IMG/VR virus record: IMGVR_UViG_3300042505_000659
Span: 1-28,430 of that record
Direction: 5' to 3' (one strand)
DNA: 28,430 bases
DNA from: a virus
The position numbers were made by a program, and so were the translations under genes. Under the pieces are notes generated by a model. That model searched no databases. It had not been told where the DNA came from and saw only the letters and a list, made by a program, of their open reading frames with translations. Shown piece by piece: positions 1 through 8,990 of the stretch (within the stretch, counting starts at the first letter, position 1; each line of letters begins with the position of its first letter).

Positions 1-1802
1 GAAATGTTTATTGGTTTATTAAATGTCCAATTATCTATATTAAAATATTCTTGTAATTCGGTTAAACAATTGGTCAATACTTCTCTTTTATTATAGTTTG
101 AATAACAAATTATTTCAAAATCTATTCCTATGTTTATAATAAAACCATCTATGATATTAACACCATCGGTTAACATTCTATATTCGGAAATATAAGTTTT
201 TAAGTTTTCTTTAACCGCTCTATTTAAGTTGGTTAATTTTTTATTAGAATCATACCCTAAGATGTATAGATTGATTGCAAACGGATTATTTACTTCCGAA
301 ATTGATGTTTTCTTTTGTGTAAGGTATTTAACCAATTCTTTTTGAATATTTTCTCTACTACTATCTTTAAGACTATCTACTAAATTTACAAACTCAGCTA
401 TATTTTTAGGATTGGCAAGGATAGATGAAGGACTATTATTGTCAATTTCACCATCTGCACTTACATATGCTTTAGTTACACTACCATATCTTTCAGGCAT
501 CGATAATGCTCTTACTATATAATCCTCTCTGGTAACTGCTCTATTTTGAGAACCAAAAGTTGCTAATGCATTTTGTCTAATTTCCTCTATTGTTTCCACA
601 CCTCTACCACCAGCTGCAGGTTCTAAGTTCTCAACTGCAACAGATTGTTTCATTGAGTTATATAAAACTTCATTGTCAACTGCCAATAAATCTTCATCAT
701 ATTCTATTCTAGAAATACTAGTTAAGTCACCCGTATTTATATTAGATTCTACACCACCACCGACTAAATATTTTATAGTTAATGTTTTATTTACTGGTGC
801 AATTCCAAATGTGTTTGTTTTTAAAAAATTAGATGGGTCTATACCTTGATTTAATCTTTGAATAGAATTAGCTAATCCTAATCCTACATTTTTTGGATTT
901 GGTAAAATGATTTCATCATTCATTGTAACATCACCACTTCCAAATTCTAAATCCAATGTATTGTCCGAATTTACCTTAACGGAAAATCTACGAGGTACTT
1001 TTTGTACTTCTAAAATATATGGTACAACTGAGGATGATGTAAAGAACTCACTATTTGATTCAATATTTGGTTTTTCAACAAAAATACTTTCTTGTGCTAA
1101 ATAAGGTACTTCGTAATATTTTAAATTATTTTCGTCTGCAACCGATGTTATACCAATTATATTAGTATCACTCAATGTTGTTGTAGGATAATCCGTTGAA
1201 TCACCAAATGTCTTAGTAGTAGTTACTTCTTGTGCAGATATTGCTTTAATTCTTTTTGTTAATAGGTAAAAAGTTGGATTACCGGTTGCGTCTCTTTCAA
1301 ACACATCAATTTCTCTATCATTTGTATTTGAAAAATCCAAAGAATCCGTTGTTCTAAATACTATATTTGAATTGGAGGTAGATGCAACTTCCATTCCATC
1401 TTTTATTCTTAAACAATAACTTTCGTCTGGAATAACAGTTGAACCTGAGTTTTTAGACGGAATCAATTGATATAACGTCAATGTCGTTACTGCAGGAGAT
1501 GATGTTTTTGGTTTATATCCCATTGTTTGTGCTAATGCAACAACATTTTTTCTTTCCGTTGCATTTGCCAACATTGATTCTTTTAATTGAACATCTTGAT
1601 AGAAAGATAATACATCTCCTATAACAGCAGCTTGTTCCAAAAACACCATACCAGGTGATGCTTCATTGAAATCGGAATATGTGTTTGGAAAATATGTTTT
1701 AGTATAATCAATTAGGTTTTGTTTTAAAGTATTAAAATCTTTACCTAAATAATTTATATTTTTTTCACTTCCCCAACTTTTCTTAACAGGTTTAATAGCC
1801 AT
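1..1802 (-). CDS. gp6: Baseplate wedge protein, T4 gp6-like (3' end outside window)
   Basis: The frame is open from an ATG at 1802 to the left edge, so only the N-terminal 600 or so residues are present. The N-terminal region carries the pattern typical of T4-like gp6: DYTKTYFPNTYSDF followed by NEASPGMVFLEQAA and GDVLSFYQD. In T4, gp6 forms the inter-wedge ring of the baseplate with gp53 and gp25. The visible C-terminal end reads LQEYFNIDNWTFNKPINI, also a wedge-protein-like pattern. The start lies 3 nt after the stop of the gp25-like gene, which matches the usual 25-6 neighbourhood in T4-like phages. The start is chosen because MAIKPVKKSWG is the first Met in frame and the preceding gene ends immediately before it. 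The family call is by recognition; no search was possible. Confidence 0.9.
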   Translation of the reverse strand, partial: MAIKPVKKSWGSEKNINYLGKDFNTLKQNLIDYTKTYFPNTYSDFNEASPGMVFLEQAAVIGDVLSFYQDVQLKESMLANATERKNVVALAQTMGYKPKTSSPAVTTLTLYQLIPSKNSGSTVIPDESYCLRIKDGMEVASTSNSNIVFRTTDSLDFSNTNDREIDVFERDATGNPTFYLLTKRIKAISAQEVTTTKTFGDSTDYPTTTLSDTNIIGITSVADENNLKYYEVPYLAQESIFVEKPNIESNSEFFTSSSVVPYILEVQKVPRRFSVKVNSDNTLDLEFGSGDVTMNDEIILPNPKNVGLGLANSIQRLNQGIDPSNFLKTNTFGIAPVNKTLTIKYLVGGGVESNINTGDLTSISRIEYDEDLLAVDNEVLYNSMKQSVAVENLEPAAGGRGVETIEEIRQNALATFGSQNRAVTREDYIVRALSMPERYGSVTKAYVSADGEIDNNSPSSILANPKNIAEFVNLVDSLKDSSRENIQKELVKYLTQKKTSISEVNNPFAINLYILGYDSNKKLTNLNRAVKENLKTYISEYRMLTDGVNIIDGFIINIGIDFEIICYSNYNKREVLTNCLTELQEYFNIDNWTFNKPINI

Positions 1803-1805
1803 TTA

Positions 1806-2243
1806 TTAATTATTTATACTAACATTTAGTGTTTCGGTTAATGATGGATTTGACTTTAATGAAAATTTTACTTCTAAAGTAATTCTATTTGCATCTATAT
1901 CATTTTCATCATAATCAAATATTATATTATCTACATTTATATAAGGTAACCAAATATTTACTGCATCTAATATAGAATTTTCAATATCAGTTGCAACAGA
2001 TTCTTCTACAATTTGTTCAAAGATTAAATTATGAATATCACAACCAAAGTCAGGTTGCATTTCTCTTTCACCCTTTTTAGTTAGTATTAAATTTACTAAA
2101 TTATCTTTTGCCTGTGTTAGAGTAGTGTAATTAACGGCAAATATACCATTAGAATTGGATTTTCTACCGAAACCAACCCCTAATGATTTATAATTATTTT
2201 CCGCTAAATCATTTACATTAATTCTACCTAACTCTATTGCCAT
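1806..2243 (-). CDS. gp25: Baseplate wedge subunit, T4 gp25-like
   Basis: 145 residues, close to the usual 130-150 for gp25/GPW-family proteins. The central part shows the family signature: a stretch around residues 40-65 (ALTQAKDNLVNLILTKKGER type) ending in KGEREMQPDFGCDI, followed by a helix with LIFEQ. The C-terminal half is beta-rich. gp25 is part of the conserved wedge core and helps link baseplate and sheath during assembly. It sits between a structural hypothetical gene (4 nt upstream) and the gp6-like gene (3 nt downstream), as expected of a baseplate operon. The TAA stop lies just before the next ATG, suggesting translational coupling. Confidence 0.92.
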   Translation of the reverse strand: MAIELGRINVNDLAENNYKSLGVGFGRKSNSNGIFAVNYTTLTQAKDNLVNLILTKKGEREMQPDFGCDIHNLIFEQIVEESVATDIENSILDAVNIWLPYINVDNIIFDYDENDIDANRITLEVKFSLKSNPSLTETLNVSINN

Positions 2244-2246
2244 TTA

Positions 2247-2747
2247 TTAAAATCTTTTAACTAATTCTGAATAATTTCTAGTCAATGCTTTTATTGTAGC
2301 ATCTTGTAAACCATCACCGGTTGATTCAAAATTTGGAACATTAGATGGTACATTTACCTCTCTAAAATCCATTGTTTCCCATTCACTTTCATCAACTCTT
2401 AATTCTGGTTTAATCATATCCAATACACTTCCAACGGCTTGTGCACTTTCTTTTCTTTGTTCAGAAGTAAATGGTTGAGTCATATTCAAAATCTCATTTA
2501 TCATTGGGTCTTTTGTAAATTCCTTTTTGATTTGAGGTCTTTGTGGTTGTTGCACGGGTTGTTGTCTTTTAACCTGTGTGGGAGTAACTTCTGTCATCTC
2601 TCTCAATGATGGAGTAGATGGTTTCTTTTGTGAGTTCAATGTAACTGCACCAGATTTAATCAATTTTGCCAATTCTTCTTTGACTTGTTGTTTAACTTCG
2701 TTTTTAACAACTTCTTTAATTAAAGTTAATAAAATTTCTGATTTCAT
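2247..2747 (-). CDS. Putative virion-associated protein, function unknown
   Basis: 166 residues. Not recognised as a named family. The N-terminal 33 residues form an amphipathic, Lys/Glu-rich helix, followed by a Pro/Gln/Arg-rich low-complexity linker at about 42-75 (runs such as QQPVQQPQRPQ) and a more ordered C-terminal half ending ALTRNYSELVKRF. The middle linker suggests an extended tether between two structural parts. Location directly upstream of the gp25-like gene makes a role in tail or baseplate assembly likely, but that rests on context only. The start is the only Met with a sensible leader; 48 nt separate it from the upstream 417-residue gene. Confidence 0.7.
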   Translation of the reverse strand: MKSEILLTLIKEVVKNEVKQQVKEELAKLIKSGAVTLNSQKKPSTPSLREMTEVTPTQVKRQQPVQQPQRPQIKKEFTKDPMINEILNMTQPFTSEQRKESAQAVGSVLDMIKPELRVDESEWETMDFREVNVPSNVPNFESTGDGLQDATIKALTRNYSELVKRF

Positions 2748-2795
2748 AGTGATTCTTTTGTATATGTTTTAGTAATAAATATTTGATTTAATAAT

Positions 2796-4049
2796 TTATC
2801 CAATAACTTTATATCCAGTCCAATTTAATATTGCAGGGGCCGGTGGAGCTGGTGGAGTATATTGTGCCAATACTGACATATTACCCGATGTCCCCATTAA
2901 ATGAAACTTAGCTAAATTTATAAATGGGTCTGCAAATGCATTGGTTGGATATGAGAAAAGATAAGTTGGTAATGTAAACCATATATTGGGTATGACTGGT
3001 AATCTATCTAATATAAGTTGTAAAGCCAAATCTCTTAATTCCTCCTCAGTTGGTATTTTTTCTTCTATTTGTTTTTTAATTTCTCTTATATTTGGAATTT
3101 TTGGAATAGAAATATATAAAGACAAATCTATAACAGGTATCAAACCCTCCGCAGTATCCTTAACATACTTTATAACCTCCTCCTTAGTAGGTAATGGTTT
3201 TGGTATGGTATTCTTTGCAAGTTCAATTGCATTAACTATTGGAACAACAAATGGTTGTAATATGATTTCTTCAATCGGTGGTATTATTTGTTTTTTTATT
3301 TCTTCAACTGCCTGTTCTATTAATTTTTCTTTAGCTTCTTCTATTAATTTCTTTTTATTTGGTAATTTTGGAAATGGAAACTTTATAGCTTTTTTAATTT
3401 GAGTGCCAATTGCCGGTTTTTTCTTTTTGGCCTCTTTTAACTTTTTTATTATTTCAATTGCACTTTTAACTATTGGGTTATTTTTGATATCAGGTGCAAC
3501 TACTTCTTTGTTTATTATTTTCATTGCAGTTTCATATAGTGGAATTGTAATAGGTGGTAGTGGTGGAATACCTGGAATGGTAACTGATTGTTTTTTAAGT
3601 TCTTCCTCTAATATTTTTAAAGCTTCAACTTCTGCTTTATTTTTTGCTGCCGAAATTGCAAGTGACGTGGGACTTGGCCCTAAGTTTTGAATCGTACCAG
3701 GTGCAGGTAAGGTCGATGCCCACCCCAATGGTTTTAATATTGGATTTGGTATTGGTGCCATTTCACTTCCCAACCAATATGCATCAAACGCTGCCGGATA
3801 GATTTCCTCTAATATATTAAAATTATCTCCATCACTTTCTTGTCCTTTTTTCATTGCATTTTTGATAACATCGGACATACCTTTTACATTACCATTAACA
3901 ACAGGAACTCCATATATGTTATCACCACCTCTCTTTATACATTGGTCATACTCATTGGCATAGAAATCAGCAAATCCTTCAGTATCAGCAGCAAACCGGC
4001 CGGTAATCATTGATTCTAAAATATTTTTTTTAAATATTAACCAAGACAT
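2796..4049 (-). CDS. Proline/lysine-rich tail or baseplate structural protein, function unknown
   Basis: 417 residues. The N-terminus (MSWLIFKKNILESMITGRF, then GFADFYANEYDQCIKRG) looks like a conserved structural domain of T4-like phages that I can place only as tail or baseplate associated. From about residue 155 to 340 the protein alternates Lys/Glu-rich helices with Pro-rich turns (PGIPPLPPITIP, FPFPKLP). The C-terminus ends in a Pro-rich segment (YTPPAPPAPA) followed by NWTGYKVIG. It overlaps nothing and ends 46 nt before the 166-residue gene; the start is 1 nt from the end of the hub-like gene. Opposite-strand open frames in this gene are by-products of its biased composition. It could be a wedge, tail-completion or neck component. 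Confidence 0.75.
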   Translation of the reverse strand: MSWLIFKKNILESMITGRFAADTEGFADFYANEYDQCIKRGGDNIYGVPVVNGNVKGMSDVIKNAMKKGQESDGDNFNILEEIYPAAFDAYWLGSEMAPIPNPILKPLGWASTLPAPGTIQNLGPSPTSLAISAAKNKAEVEALKILEEELKKQSVTIPGIPPLPPITIPLYETAMKIINKEVVAPDIKNNPIVKSAIEIIKKLKEAKKKKPAIGTQIKKAIKFPFPKLPNKKKLIEEAKEKLIEQAVEEIKKQIIPPIEEIILQPFVVPIVNAIELAKNTIPKPLPTKEEVIKYVKDTAEGLIPVIDLSLYISIPKIPNIREIKKQIEEKIPTEEELRDLALQLILDRLPVIPNIWFTLPTYLFSYPTNAFADPFINLAKFHLMGTSGNMSVLAQYTPPAPPAPAILNWTGYKVIG

Positions 4050-4050
4050 A

Positions 4051-5268
4051 TTACTTACTTAAGAAATTATTAGACGATAACATATCCCTTAATTTGGACT
4101 TAATTACATCAAACTCAAATCTATTAGAAGGGCCTTGAAACGTAGGCCCTACGGGTGTTGCGTATATTTGTCTGTTTATTGCATCAATCAATTCACTAAG
4201 TAATTTAATCAACTCACCACCTAATACCATTTTTTGTACATCTGCTCCTGCATCCCCTGCACCAGTATTCTTACCTAAAAATATTTTACCATTTTCCGAA
4301 TTAAGGAATATTTGATTAGCTCCTTCGGAATGTATTGTTATATTTTGTCTATTGTGTATATAAACTTCCTTTTCGGCATCTATTGAATAATTACCATCGG
4401 TTATTACACCGGTATTTCCTTTACCAAATATAATAAACTCCGATGCTTTTGCAGAAAGAATTACTCTGTCCGAATTTACGAACAATTGATTACCTGTTAA
4501 TTTTTCCGAATTAGGATATTCTTTGAAAGCTACCTTAGTTTTATTTATACTTTCCTTAAATGGTACTTTAATTTTATTAGATGTGAAATATACGGATGTA
4601 CCATCACTATTGATATCTTCATCTATTATCGTTCCTATTTTTGAATTATCAAGTTGTGGATTTTGTTTATTTCTTATAAAAATACCAGGAGATGATGTTT
4701 TACCATCTTCCGTTAAAAAGAATTCACTAAATCTAATCGTATTACCAACTCTACCACTTATTATAGTATCTCCACTTCTTGGTTTTAAGAATTTAATCTT
4801 TTCATTTACTTTATATCGTTTCTCATCTGATTTTTTAGGTGTTCCTGTTTGTCCTGTGGAACCTGTTTTAGTTTCCGTATAGTTTTTGTTTTTACTTTCG
4901 GAATTTCCAGTAGATACATTTTTCTCTCTACCAACTTCCGAAACTAATAACGATTCTCTAAAATTTGGATATTGTGTTGCTGAGTATGGTAACCAATAAT
5001 GTGAATTTCCAATGTTTAATATTAATACAGTTTCACCTATTAGTGGATATGTTATATTATTTTTGTCAAATGGAAATGCATAGTCTTCTTTATTGATAAA
5101 ACTTTCTCTTCTATATTCTATTGCACCTAAAAATCTAACATCGGTATCCGCAAAGTCATTATTATCGTTATATACCGGTACTAATTTTTTATCTAAATCA
5201 TTTTTTATAGATTTATCAGATTCGGTATAAACTCTATATACGGTTGCCAAATAAGTTTCACCAATCAT
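4051..5268 (-). CDS. Baseplate hub / tail spike-like protein (gp5-type OB fold plus beta-helix)
   Basis: 405 residues. The N-terminal 110 residues resemble the OB-fold of gp5/gpV-type hub proteins: a beta-rich stretch with YPLIGETVLILNIGNSHYWL, where the G-E-T-V motif is typical. Residues about 115-155 are a Ser/Thr/Lys-rich linker. The C-terminal half has short beta repeats (VILSAKASEF, VYIHNRQNITIHSEGANQIFLNS) characteristic of a trimeric beta-helix, then a helical end with LGGELIKLLSELIDAIN. The T4 gp5 lysozyme domain is absent, as in many relatives. The gene shares 1 nt with the upstream 134-residue gene and is followed by the 417-residue structural gene. The hub/spike call is a fold-level inference. 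Confidence 0.75.
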   Translation of the reverse strand: MIGETYLATVYRVYTESDKSIKNDLDKKLVPVYNDNNDFADTDVRFLGAIEYRRESFINKEDYAFPFDKNNITYPLIGETVLILNIGNSHYWLPYSATQYPNFRESLLVSEVGREKNVSTGNSESKNKNYTETKTGSTGQTGTPKKSDEKRYKVNEKIKFLKPRSGDTIISGRVGNTIRFSEFFLTEDGKTSSPGIFIRNKQNPQLDNSKIGTIIDEDINSDGTSVYFTSNKIKVPFKESINKTKVAFKEYPNSEKLTGNQLFVNSDRVILSAKASEFIIFGKGNTGVITDGNYSIDAEKEVYIHNRQNITIHSEGANQIFLNSENGKIFLGKNTGAGDAGADVQKMVLGGELIKLLSELIDAINRQIYATPVGPTFQGPSNRFEFDVIKSKLRDMLSSNNFLSK

Positions 5269-5672
5269 TATAATTTAGTTTTAATTTCTTCAATTTCAAT
5301 TTGTAAATCACCCATTCTTTCTTTTGATTTTTCTTCAACTGCATTGATAGTATCTTCCATATCTGCAAGTAATTGTTCTTTTTCATGTTCACTTAACCAA
5401 CCATCTTCTCCAATACCTTTAGCTTCTGCAGCTGCTAATCTTTGTGCAATTGTTGCAAGTTTAATTAAGTGGTCATCGTTTTTAACCGACACCTCAATTA
5501 AATCTTTTATGATAGGTGCAATCACAGTTGCTTCTCCTACATTTTTAATTAGTTTACGAAGGGATTCAATCAACTCGGAAATGTTTTTCTTTTTGTTTAA
5601 CTGATTTTCGTATATATCTTTAAATAATGATGATAAATTTTTACCATCAAATAATTGAAATTCGTTTGCCAT
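5268..5672 (-). CDS. Small helical protein in tail operon, function unknown
   Basis: 134 residues, almost wholly predicted helical and charged, with a Glu/Lys-rich coiled-coil-like C-terminus (SKERMGDLQIEIEEIKTKL). A central segment (AQRLAAAEAKGIGEDGWLSEHEKEQLLADM) suggests a short acidic turn between two helices. No family recognised. Its stop overlaps the hub-like ATG by 1 nt, so it is probably co-translated with the tail genes and may be a tail assembly or chaperone-like factor. A 23-nt gap separates it from the carbamoyltransferase upstream. Confidence 0.7.
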   Translation of the reverse strand: MANEFQLFDGKNLSSLFKDIYENQLNKKKNISELIESLRKLIKNVGEATVIAPIIKDLIEVSVKNDDHLIKLATIAQRLAAAEAKGIGEDGWLSEHEKEQLLADMEDTINAVEEKSKERMGDLQIEIEEIKTKL

Positions 5673-5695
5673 TTTATATGTTTATGTACTAATAA

Positions 5696-7393
5696 TTATT
5701 TACTTATTAAAAACTTACCCAAAACTAAATAATCCATATCACAATTATTAAATGTCCAAATTGCTTTTTGTGGGTCATTTGTCATTGTGTGGTCTTTTAG
5801 GTTAAACGATGTATTCAATAGAATCGGTGTTCCTGTTAGTTTTTCGAACTCCTTTAATAAGTCATAGTAAAGTGGGTTATCTTCTCTTTTAAGTGTCTGT
5901 ATCCTTGCAGAATTGTCAACATGGGTTACTGACGGAATGTTTACATTCTTTTTAACTTTGACAACCTGATTCATATAAGGAACATCTTCTTCTGATACGA
6001 AATACTTTTGATAATCTTCAATTGTTACCGATGGAGCAAATGGTCTAAACATCTCTCTCTTTTTGACTACCTTATTAATTCTATCTCTAATGTCGGATAA
6101 ATGTGGATTACCTAATATAGAACGATTACCTAATGCTCTTGCACCAAATTCGGTTCTACCTTGAAACCAACCCACTATATTACCTTCTTCAATTATTTTT
6201 GCAACCTCTTTACACAATGTCTGTTGGGTATCATGCATTATAACTTTACTTCTATTGTTTTGTAATATAATTTTAAGTAATTCAGGACTACTCCATTCTT
6301 CACCCAAATATGGAGATTGATTATCACCACCTTTTACTTTTGGATTACCGAATGTTTGATGATAATGATATAAACATGCACCAATTGCAGAACCACTATC
6401 CGATGGTGCGAATGGAATCCAAACATTTTTGATATTTGTATGTTTTTTAATTTTACCATTAGCAGTTCCGTTATATGCACACCCGCCACCTAATACTAAA
6501 TTTTCACATTCCCAAATATTAGTAATTCTATTGATAATAAAATATAATGCACCTTCATACCATTGTTGTAATGATGCAGCTAAGTCTTTATGATGTTGTT
6601 CGATTGGTTCGTCTTTAAATCGTGGAGGAAATCCAATTAAATCAATGAGTTTTTGATTAAACATATCATTATCCGATGTATGCCATGTAAAGTAAGACAT
6701 GTCCATCTTTACGATGTCGATTTCACCACCGGTAGTAACAATTTTATCAAATATGTTATTATATTTTTGATTGTCACCATATGGTGCAAGTCCCATTACT
6801 TTATATTCACCTTCATTTGGTTTGAATCCTAAATAAGCAGTAAATGCTGAATAAATTAATCCTAATGAATGTGGAAAGTGTAGGGTTTGTATTTTGTGAA
6901 ATCCCTTCTCATCACACATCGCTGAATATATAGTATGCGACTCACCAACTCCGTCAATTGACAAACCTATTGCTTTATCAAATGGTGATGTATAGTAAGA
7001 TAGTGCCAAATGTGAGTGATGGTGTAGTGAATATAAAATTTCTCCTTCATATCCAATTGATTTTAATATTCCTTTTAAATTACCTTCCGATTGATTCCAT
7101 CTTTTTAAGAATTGTCTCCATTTCATTGGATATCTTAAACCACCCCACTTACCAATTGTTTCTCTAACTCTTTCGAATTTATCGTTTGGACTTTCATACC
7201 AACAAACCATATCAATTTCATCAATTGTTATCTTTGTGTATTCTAAACACCATTGAATTGCCTTAAACGGAAAAGAACTATCATGCTTTTCGCCGGATAG
7301 TTTTTCTTCTTCAATTGCACATATTACTTTACCATCAATAACTAATGCTGCAGCGGAATCATGGTAAAATGCTGATAAACCTAATTGTATCAT
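5696..7393 (-). CDS. Carbamoyltransferase, NodU/TobZ/CmcH family
   Basis: 565 residues, normal length for the family, which transfers a carbamoyl group from carbamoyl phosphate via carbamoyl-AMP to a hydroxyl of a sugar or antibiotic. The N-terminal Kae1-like domain shows GLSAFYHDSAAAL (residues 5-17), the His cluster HHHSH at 124-128 with the following SYYTSPF, IDGVGE at 146-151, and the signature PHSLGLIYSAFTAYLGF continuing to GEYKVMGLAPYG near 195-206. The C-terminal domain has GWFQGRTEFGARALGNRSIL, RPFAPSV, HVDNSARIQT and LLNTSFN. All core motifs look intact, so it should be active. It lies between the late sigma factor (2 nt upstream) and tail genes, so it is probably expressed late and may decorate a virion or host-surface glycan. 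The acceptor cannot be read from sequence. Confidence 0.93.
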   Translation of the reverse strand: MIQLGLSAFYHDSAAALVIDGKVICAIEEEKLSGEKHDSSFPFKAIQWCLEYTKITIDEIDMVCWYESPNDKFERVRETIGKWGGLRYPMKWRQFLKRWNQSEGNLKGILKSIGYEGEILYSLHHHSHLALSYYTSPFDKAIGLSIDGVGESHTIYSAMCDEKGFHKIQTLHFPHSLGLIYSAFTAYLGFKPNEGEYKVMGLAPYGDNQKYNNIFDKIVTTGGEIDIVKMDMSYFTWHTSDNDMFNQKLIDLIGFPPRFKDEPIEQHHKDLAASLQQWYEGALYFIINRITNIWECENLVLGGGCAYNGTANGKIKKHTNIKNVWIPFAPSDSGSAIGACLYHYHQTFGNPKVKGGDNQSPYLGEEWSSPELLKIILQNNRSKVIMHDTQQTLCKEVAKIIEEGNIVGWFQGRTEFGARALGNRSILGNPHLSDIRDRINKVVKKREMFRPFAPSVTIEDYQKYFVSEEDVPYMNQVVKVKKNVNIPSVTHVDNSARIQTLKREDNPLYYDLLKEFEKLTGTPILLNTSFNLKDHTMTNDPQKAIWTFNNCDMDYLVLGKFLISK

Positions 7394-7395
7394 CT

Positions 7396-8094
7396 TTAAA
7401 TTTTTATATCACCATATTTGTCAAATTCATTATATAATTCCATTTGTCTATCTTTCATTTTGTTTACAACTTTAGTTATATAATGTGTAGGGTGGCCCGT
7501 CATTTCTCTAATAAGTAAATATAATGATTTTTTATTAAAGTTTTCTATATAATTTGCTCTTCTAAATAATTCTAATACTGAATCTGCAATCTGTAAATCT
7601 CTTTTCTTTGGGAAATAGTTTTCTAAATGTTTATCCCAATATTGTAACATCCTGACATTAAAGGTTCTAAATTCATCGTTTCGTTCTTCGTCTCTAAAAT
7701 TATTTTCAGTATCAAACGATTCAGGTAAACCAGACATTATATCTGTATCTTTATATCTTTTGTAATTTGCATTATTATTTAAAATAAGATAATTTCTTGC
7801 AACAATAGTAAAATAAGAAAATGCTTTACCCTTTCCAGCTTTATACATATGAATTTTTTCAATCATAAATGTGACAACCTCTGCCATTACATCTTTTGGG
7901 TCATCATCAAAATAAGTAAATTTCCATTTATTATAAACTATCTCTGCAAGTTTGTCAAATGCAGCTGCAATTCTTTCTTTATATAATTTATCTTTTATAT
8001 ATTGGTCATCGGTTAGATTATATTCGATTATAGCATCTTCCGTATCTTTTGTAAAGTATTGACGATTGGGGCCTCTTTTTTTTCTAATTGGCAT
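7396..8094 (-). CDS. gp55: Late-transcription RNA polymerase sigma factor, T4 gp55-like
   Basis: 232 residues, somewhat longer than T4 gp55 (185). The sigma region 2 core is visible: DDPKDVMAEVVTFMIEKIHMY then AGKGKAFSYFTIVARNYLI, with the FSYFT...ARN pattern of the core-binding and -10 recognition helices. The Lys/Arg-rich N-terminus (MPIRKKRGPN) and a helical C-terminus follow. In T4, gp55 directs host RNA polymerase to late TATAAATA promoters together with gp33 and gp45. Its ATG overlaps the end of the 88-residue gene by 11 nt, and the carbamoyltransferase follows after 2 nt. Assignment rests on region 2 similarity and the phage context. Confidence 0.87.
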   Translation of the reverse strand: MPIRKKRGPNRQYFTKDTEDAIIEYNLTDDQYIKDKLYKERIAAAFDKLAEIVYNKWKFTYFDDDPKDVMAEVVTFMIEKIHMYKAGKGKAFSYFTIVARNYLILNNNANYKRYKDTDIMSGLPESFDTENNFRDEERNDEFRTFNVRMLQYWDKHLENYFPKKRDLQIADSVLELFRRANYIENFNKKSLYLLIREMTGHPTHYITKVVNKMKDRQMELYNEFDKYGDIKI

Positions 8095-8350
8095 TTTGTT
8101 GTGTTTTGAATTTTTCGATGGTTTCTTTTATTTGATAAAATATAGAACCTACCTCATCGTCCTTCTCAAACATTTGACGACTATCTATCAATCTTAATGC
8201 TTCCAGTAATGATTCGTTTCTTTCAATTTCGGTTTGTATAAATTTTTGTGTTTCTTCGTATGTATCTTCATATTTTTCTAATTTTTGAAGAAGATTATAA
8301 ACTACATATAGTAATGTAATTATAAGTAATGTAAGTATTGTATATATCAT
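8084..8350 (-). CDS. Small single-pass membrane protein with coiled coil
   Basis: 88 residues. Residues 2-21 are a hydrophobic membrane span (IYTILTLLIITLLYVVYNLL). The rest is a charged helix rich in Glu/Lys that could form a coiled coil, giving an anchored cytoplasmic or periplasmic helix. No family recognised. It overlaps the sigma gene by 11 nt and lies 1 nt from the end of the deformylase gene. The topology resembles small phage membrane factors (spanin-like or antiholin-like), but no lysis gene is visible nearby. Confidence 0.65.
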   Translation of the reverse strand: MIYTILTLLIITLLYVVYNLLQKLEKYEDTYEETQKFIQTEIERNESLLEALRLIDSRQMFEKDDEVGSIFYQIKETIEKFKTQQNAN

Positions 8351-8351
8351 A

Positions 8352-8987
8352 TTAAACTATTTCGTATCCTTGTAAAAATAATTTATTTGCATTTTTGAAT
8401 TTAACTTCGACCATTTCACCTTCTTTTGATTTCATTACAATCTTTTCATTTCTACCAAAGTCTACTTTTTTTACTACCTGTGTATTGTAAACTCTATCTT
8501 TAATTGTAAATCCATCTAAATGGTCTATTTCGTGTTGAACTATGACCGTCATCATTGTTTCTTTGGATATAGACTTATTTTGTTCATCACCATCTGGATT
8601 AATTTCAAATGTTAACTCCCCTAAATTATCGGTTTGTATAATAACTTTAGAAGCACGGATAGTTCTAATTGGTTTTGTAAGTGTTGATGGAATCGATAAA
8701 CAACCTTCAAAGAATAAAAATCCTTCTTTTGATTTTTCTTTAATTATTGGGTTAACTAAAAATAATTCTTCATCACCAAATTTAATTAAACAAGCTCTTT
8801 TCTTAATTCCTAATTGAGTTGCTGATATTCCCAATCCAGGATAATCGGTTAGTCCTTGTTCTAATTGTTTTCTTAACATATCCGCTTCATATTGTTTGAA
8901 TTCTGTTTTAAGGCATGGGGTTTTTAGATACTCCGTAAACTCTTTTGTTGTTAGTCCGTTTGAACCTTTGTCAACTATTAATTTCAT
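8352..8987 (-). CDS. def: Peptide deformylase
   Basis: 211 residues; removes the N-formyl group from nascent proteins. All three metal/catalytic motifs are present: GISATQLG at 53-60 (motif I, GxGxAAxQ type), EGCLSIP at 94-100 (motif II, Cys metal ligand) and QHEIDHLDG at 151-159 (motif III, HExxH). The protein is longer than most phage deformylases because of an N-terminal extension (about 40 residues before motif I) and an extra C-terminal segment after 170. Phage deformylases occur in many marine T4-like genomes, where they are thought to speed host or phage protein maturation. It lies 3 nt after the DUF2061 gene and 1 nt before the 88-residue membrane gene. Confidence 0.95.
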   Translation of the reverse strand: MKLIVDKGSNGLTTKEFTEYLKTPCLKTEFKQYEADMLRKQLEQGLTDYPGLGISATQLGIKKRACLIKFGDEELFLVNPIIKEKSKEGFLFFEGCLSIPSTLTKPIRTIRASKVIIQTDNLGELTFEINPDGDEQNKSISKETMMTVIVQHEIDHLDGFTIKDRVYNTQVVKKVDFGRNEKIVMKSKEGEMVEVKFKNANKLFLQGYEIV

Positions 8988-8990
8988 ATT

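Noticed and set aside
1811-1818. TATAAATA on the minus strand, a T4-type late promoter sequence just before the gp6-like gene.
   Set aside because: It lies inside the end of the gp25-like coding region, encodes its conserved C-terminus, and would leave only about 3 nt of leader. A late promoter is possible but unsupported; no further minus-strand copies were noticed in gaps.
2986-3690. Two plus-strand open frames (2986-3402 and 3403-3690).
   Set aside because: They lie opposite the 417-residue structural gene, are rich in Ile/Ser/Phe from reversed coding bias, and all supported genes are on the minus strand.
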